A model generated the notes under the pieces. It was not told the DNA's origin. It made no database searches and saw only the letters and a list, made by a program, of their open reading frames with translations. From Lachnospiraceae bacterium (GTDB lineage: Bacteria > Bacillota > Clostridia > Lachnospirales > Lachnospiraceae), in the NCBI GenBank assembly GCA_021202715.1, contig JAJQCL010000101.1:2047-7140 (forward strand): DNA of 5,094 nucleotides, given 5' to 3'. Below are positions 4,519 to 5,094 of the stretch, piece by piece. Each line of letters begins with the position of its first letter. The stretch's first letter is position 1. A program made the position numbers and the translations under genes.

Positions 4519-5094
4519 ATGATTCTTGAATTACAGCATATTTATAAGGATTATCCCCAGGGGAATCTGACCGTCCACGTGCTGAAGGACATTTCCCTGT
4601 CGGTGGAGGAGGGGGACTACATCGCCATCATGGGGCCTTCCGGGTCGGGAAAGACGACTCTGATGAATCTGATCGGCTGCCTGGATATTCCTACCTCCGG
4701 TTCATATTTCCTGGAGGGGCAGGATATTTCCGGGAAGAGCGACAATCAGATGGCGGAGATCCGCAACAAATATATCGGTTTTGTCTTTCAGACCTTCCAT
4801 CTGCTGCCGAAGCTCACGGCGCTGGACAATGTGGCGCTGCCGCTGCTCTATGCGGGTGTGGGGAAGAAGGAGCGCCGCCGTCTTGCGGCGGAGGCCCTGG
4901 AGAAGGTTGGCCTGGGAGAGCGGATGAGCTTTCGCTCCGGGCAGCTCTCCGGCGGCCAGTGTCAGCGGGTGGCGATCGCCCGGGCCATGGTGGGGAATCC
5001 GCGGATTCTGCTGGCGGATGAGCCCACCGGAGCGCTGGATACGCACTCCGGCGATCAGGTGATGGACATCTTTCGGCAGCTTAACGACGAGGGG
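4519..5094 (+). CDS. ABC transporter ATP-binding protein, MacB/LolD/YknY type (5' part, 192 aa, runs off the window)
   Basis: The ATPase subunit that would power the exporter whose adaptor is encoded just upstream. Translation begins MILELQHIYKDYPQ. Walker A is GPSGSGKTT (39-47), the Q-loop is FVFQTF with Q91, the signature is LSGGQ (143-147), Walker B is ILLADEP (163-169) with catalytic E168, and the D-loop is ALD (172-174). The IRNKYIGFVFQTFHLLPKLTALDNV stretch (81-105) is characteristic of the MacB/LolD/FtsE group. The residue after LSGGQ is Cys148 where Gln is most common. The H-loop and C-terminus lie beyond the window. The ATG directly follows the adaptor TAG at 4516-4518, and the purine-rich end of the adaptor gene (GGGGGTGGAG, 4506-4515) serves as ribosome site, so translation is probably coupled. 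A FtsX/MacB-like permease is expected next, as in Bacillus yknXYZ, but is not visible. Confidence 0.93.
   Translation, partial: MILELQHIYKDYPQGNLTVHVLKDISLSVEEGDYIAIMGPSGSGKTTLMNLIGCLDIPTSGSYFLEGQDISGKSDNQMAEIRNKYIGFVFQTFHLLPKLTALDNVALPLLYAGVGKKERRRLAAEALEKVGLGERMSFRSGQLSGGQCQRVAIARAMVGNPRILLADEPTGALDTHSGDQVMDIFRQLNDEG

Noticed and set aside
4702..5046. Minus-strand open frame opposite the ABC ATPase
   Set aside because: The + strand frame has every ABC motif in order; the reverse frame is a shadow.

Overview
The window looks like chromosomal DNA from a Gram-positive clostridial bacterium, most likely a Lachnospiraceae-type gut Firmicute. The grounds are strong AGGAGG-like ribosome binding sites, consensus sigma-A promoters, a lipobox-bearing HlyD/YknX-type adaptor followed by a MacB/YknY-type ATPase, a short two-domain S1 protein, and a LysM tail like those ending DUF3794 (SPOCS) proteins of spore-forming Firmicutes. 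Genus and species cannot be fixed from this stretch.

Layout. (1) 1-258, + strand: the 3' end of a LysM-domain gene whose reading frame is broken by a TAG at 43-45; the coding character is the same on both sides of the stop. (2) 259-567: intergenic, with hairpins that may end the LysM transcript, then a near-perfect sigma-A promoter (427-455) and an approximately 105-nt leader that can fold into a closed, pseudoknotted structure next to the ribosome binding site. (3) 568-1425, +: an S1 RNA-binding protein with an acidic N-terminal tail and a basic Arg-rich C-terminal segment, followed by a strong intrinsic terminator (1460-1498). (4) 1516-2856, - strand: a stand-alone AAA+ ATPase of the DUF4143 type with a PD-(D/E)xK-like C-terminal domain. 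It converges on the S1 gene and is visibly less G+C-rich than its neighbours. (5) 2857-3135: a divergent intergenic region holding four direct repeats at an exact 33-bp period; the first fills the spacer of the ATPase promoter. A probable extended -10 promoter for the + strand operon lies at 3065-3073. (6) 3136-4518 and 4519-5094+, both +: a membrane-fusion-type lipoprotein and its cognate ABC ATPase, with the ATPase start directly after the adaptor stop. The window ends inside the ATPase; a MacB/FtsX-like permease would be expected next.

How they work together. The last two genes are the first two parts of an exporter of the MacA-MacB / YknXYZ kind. The S1 protein is probably a translation or RNA-binding factor, and its leader suggests translational (perhaps autogenous) control. 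The ATPase is unrelated to its neighbours and looks like an inserted single-gene cassette with its own promoter and a phased repeat array that could be its operator. The two elements most worth a second look are the S1 leader RNA and the 33-bp repeat array.
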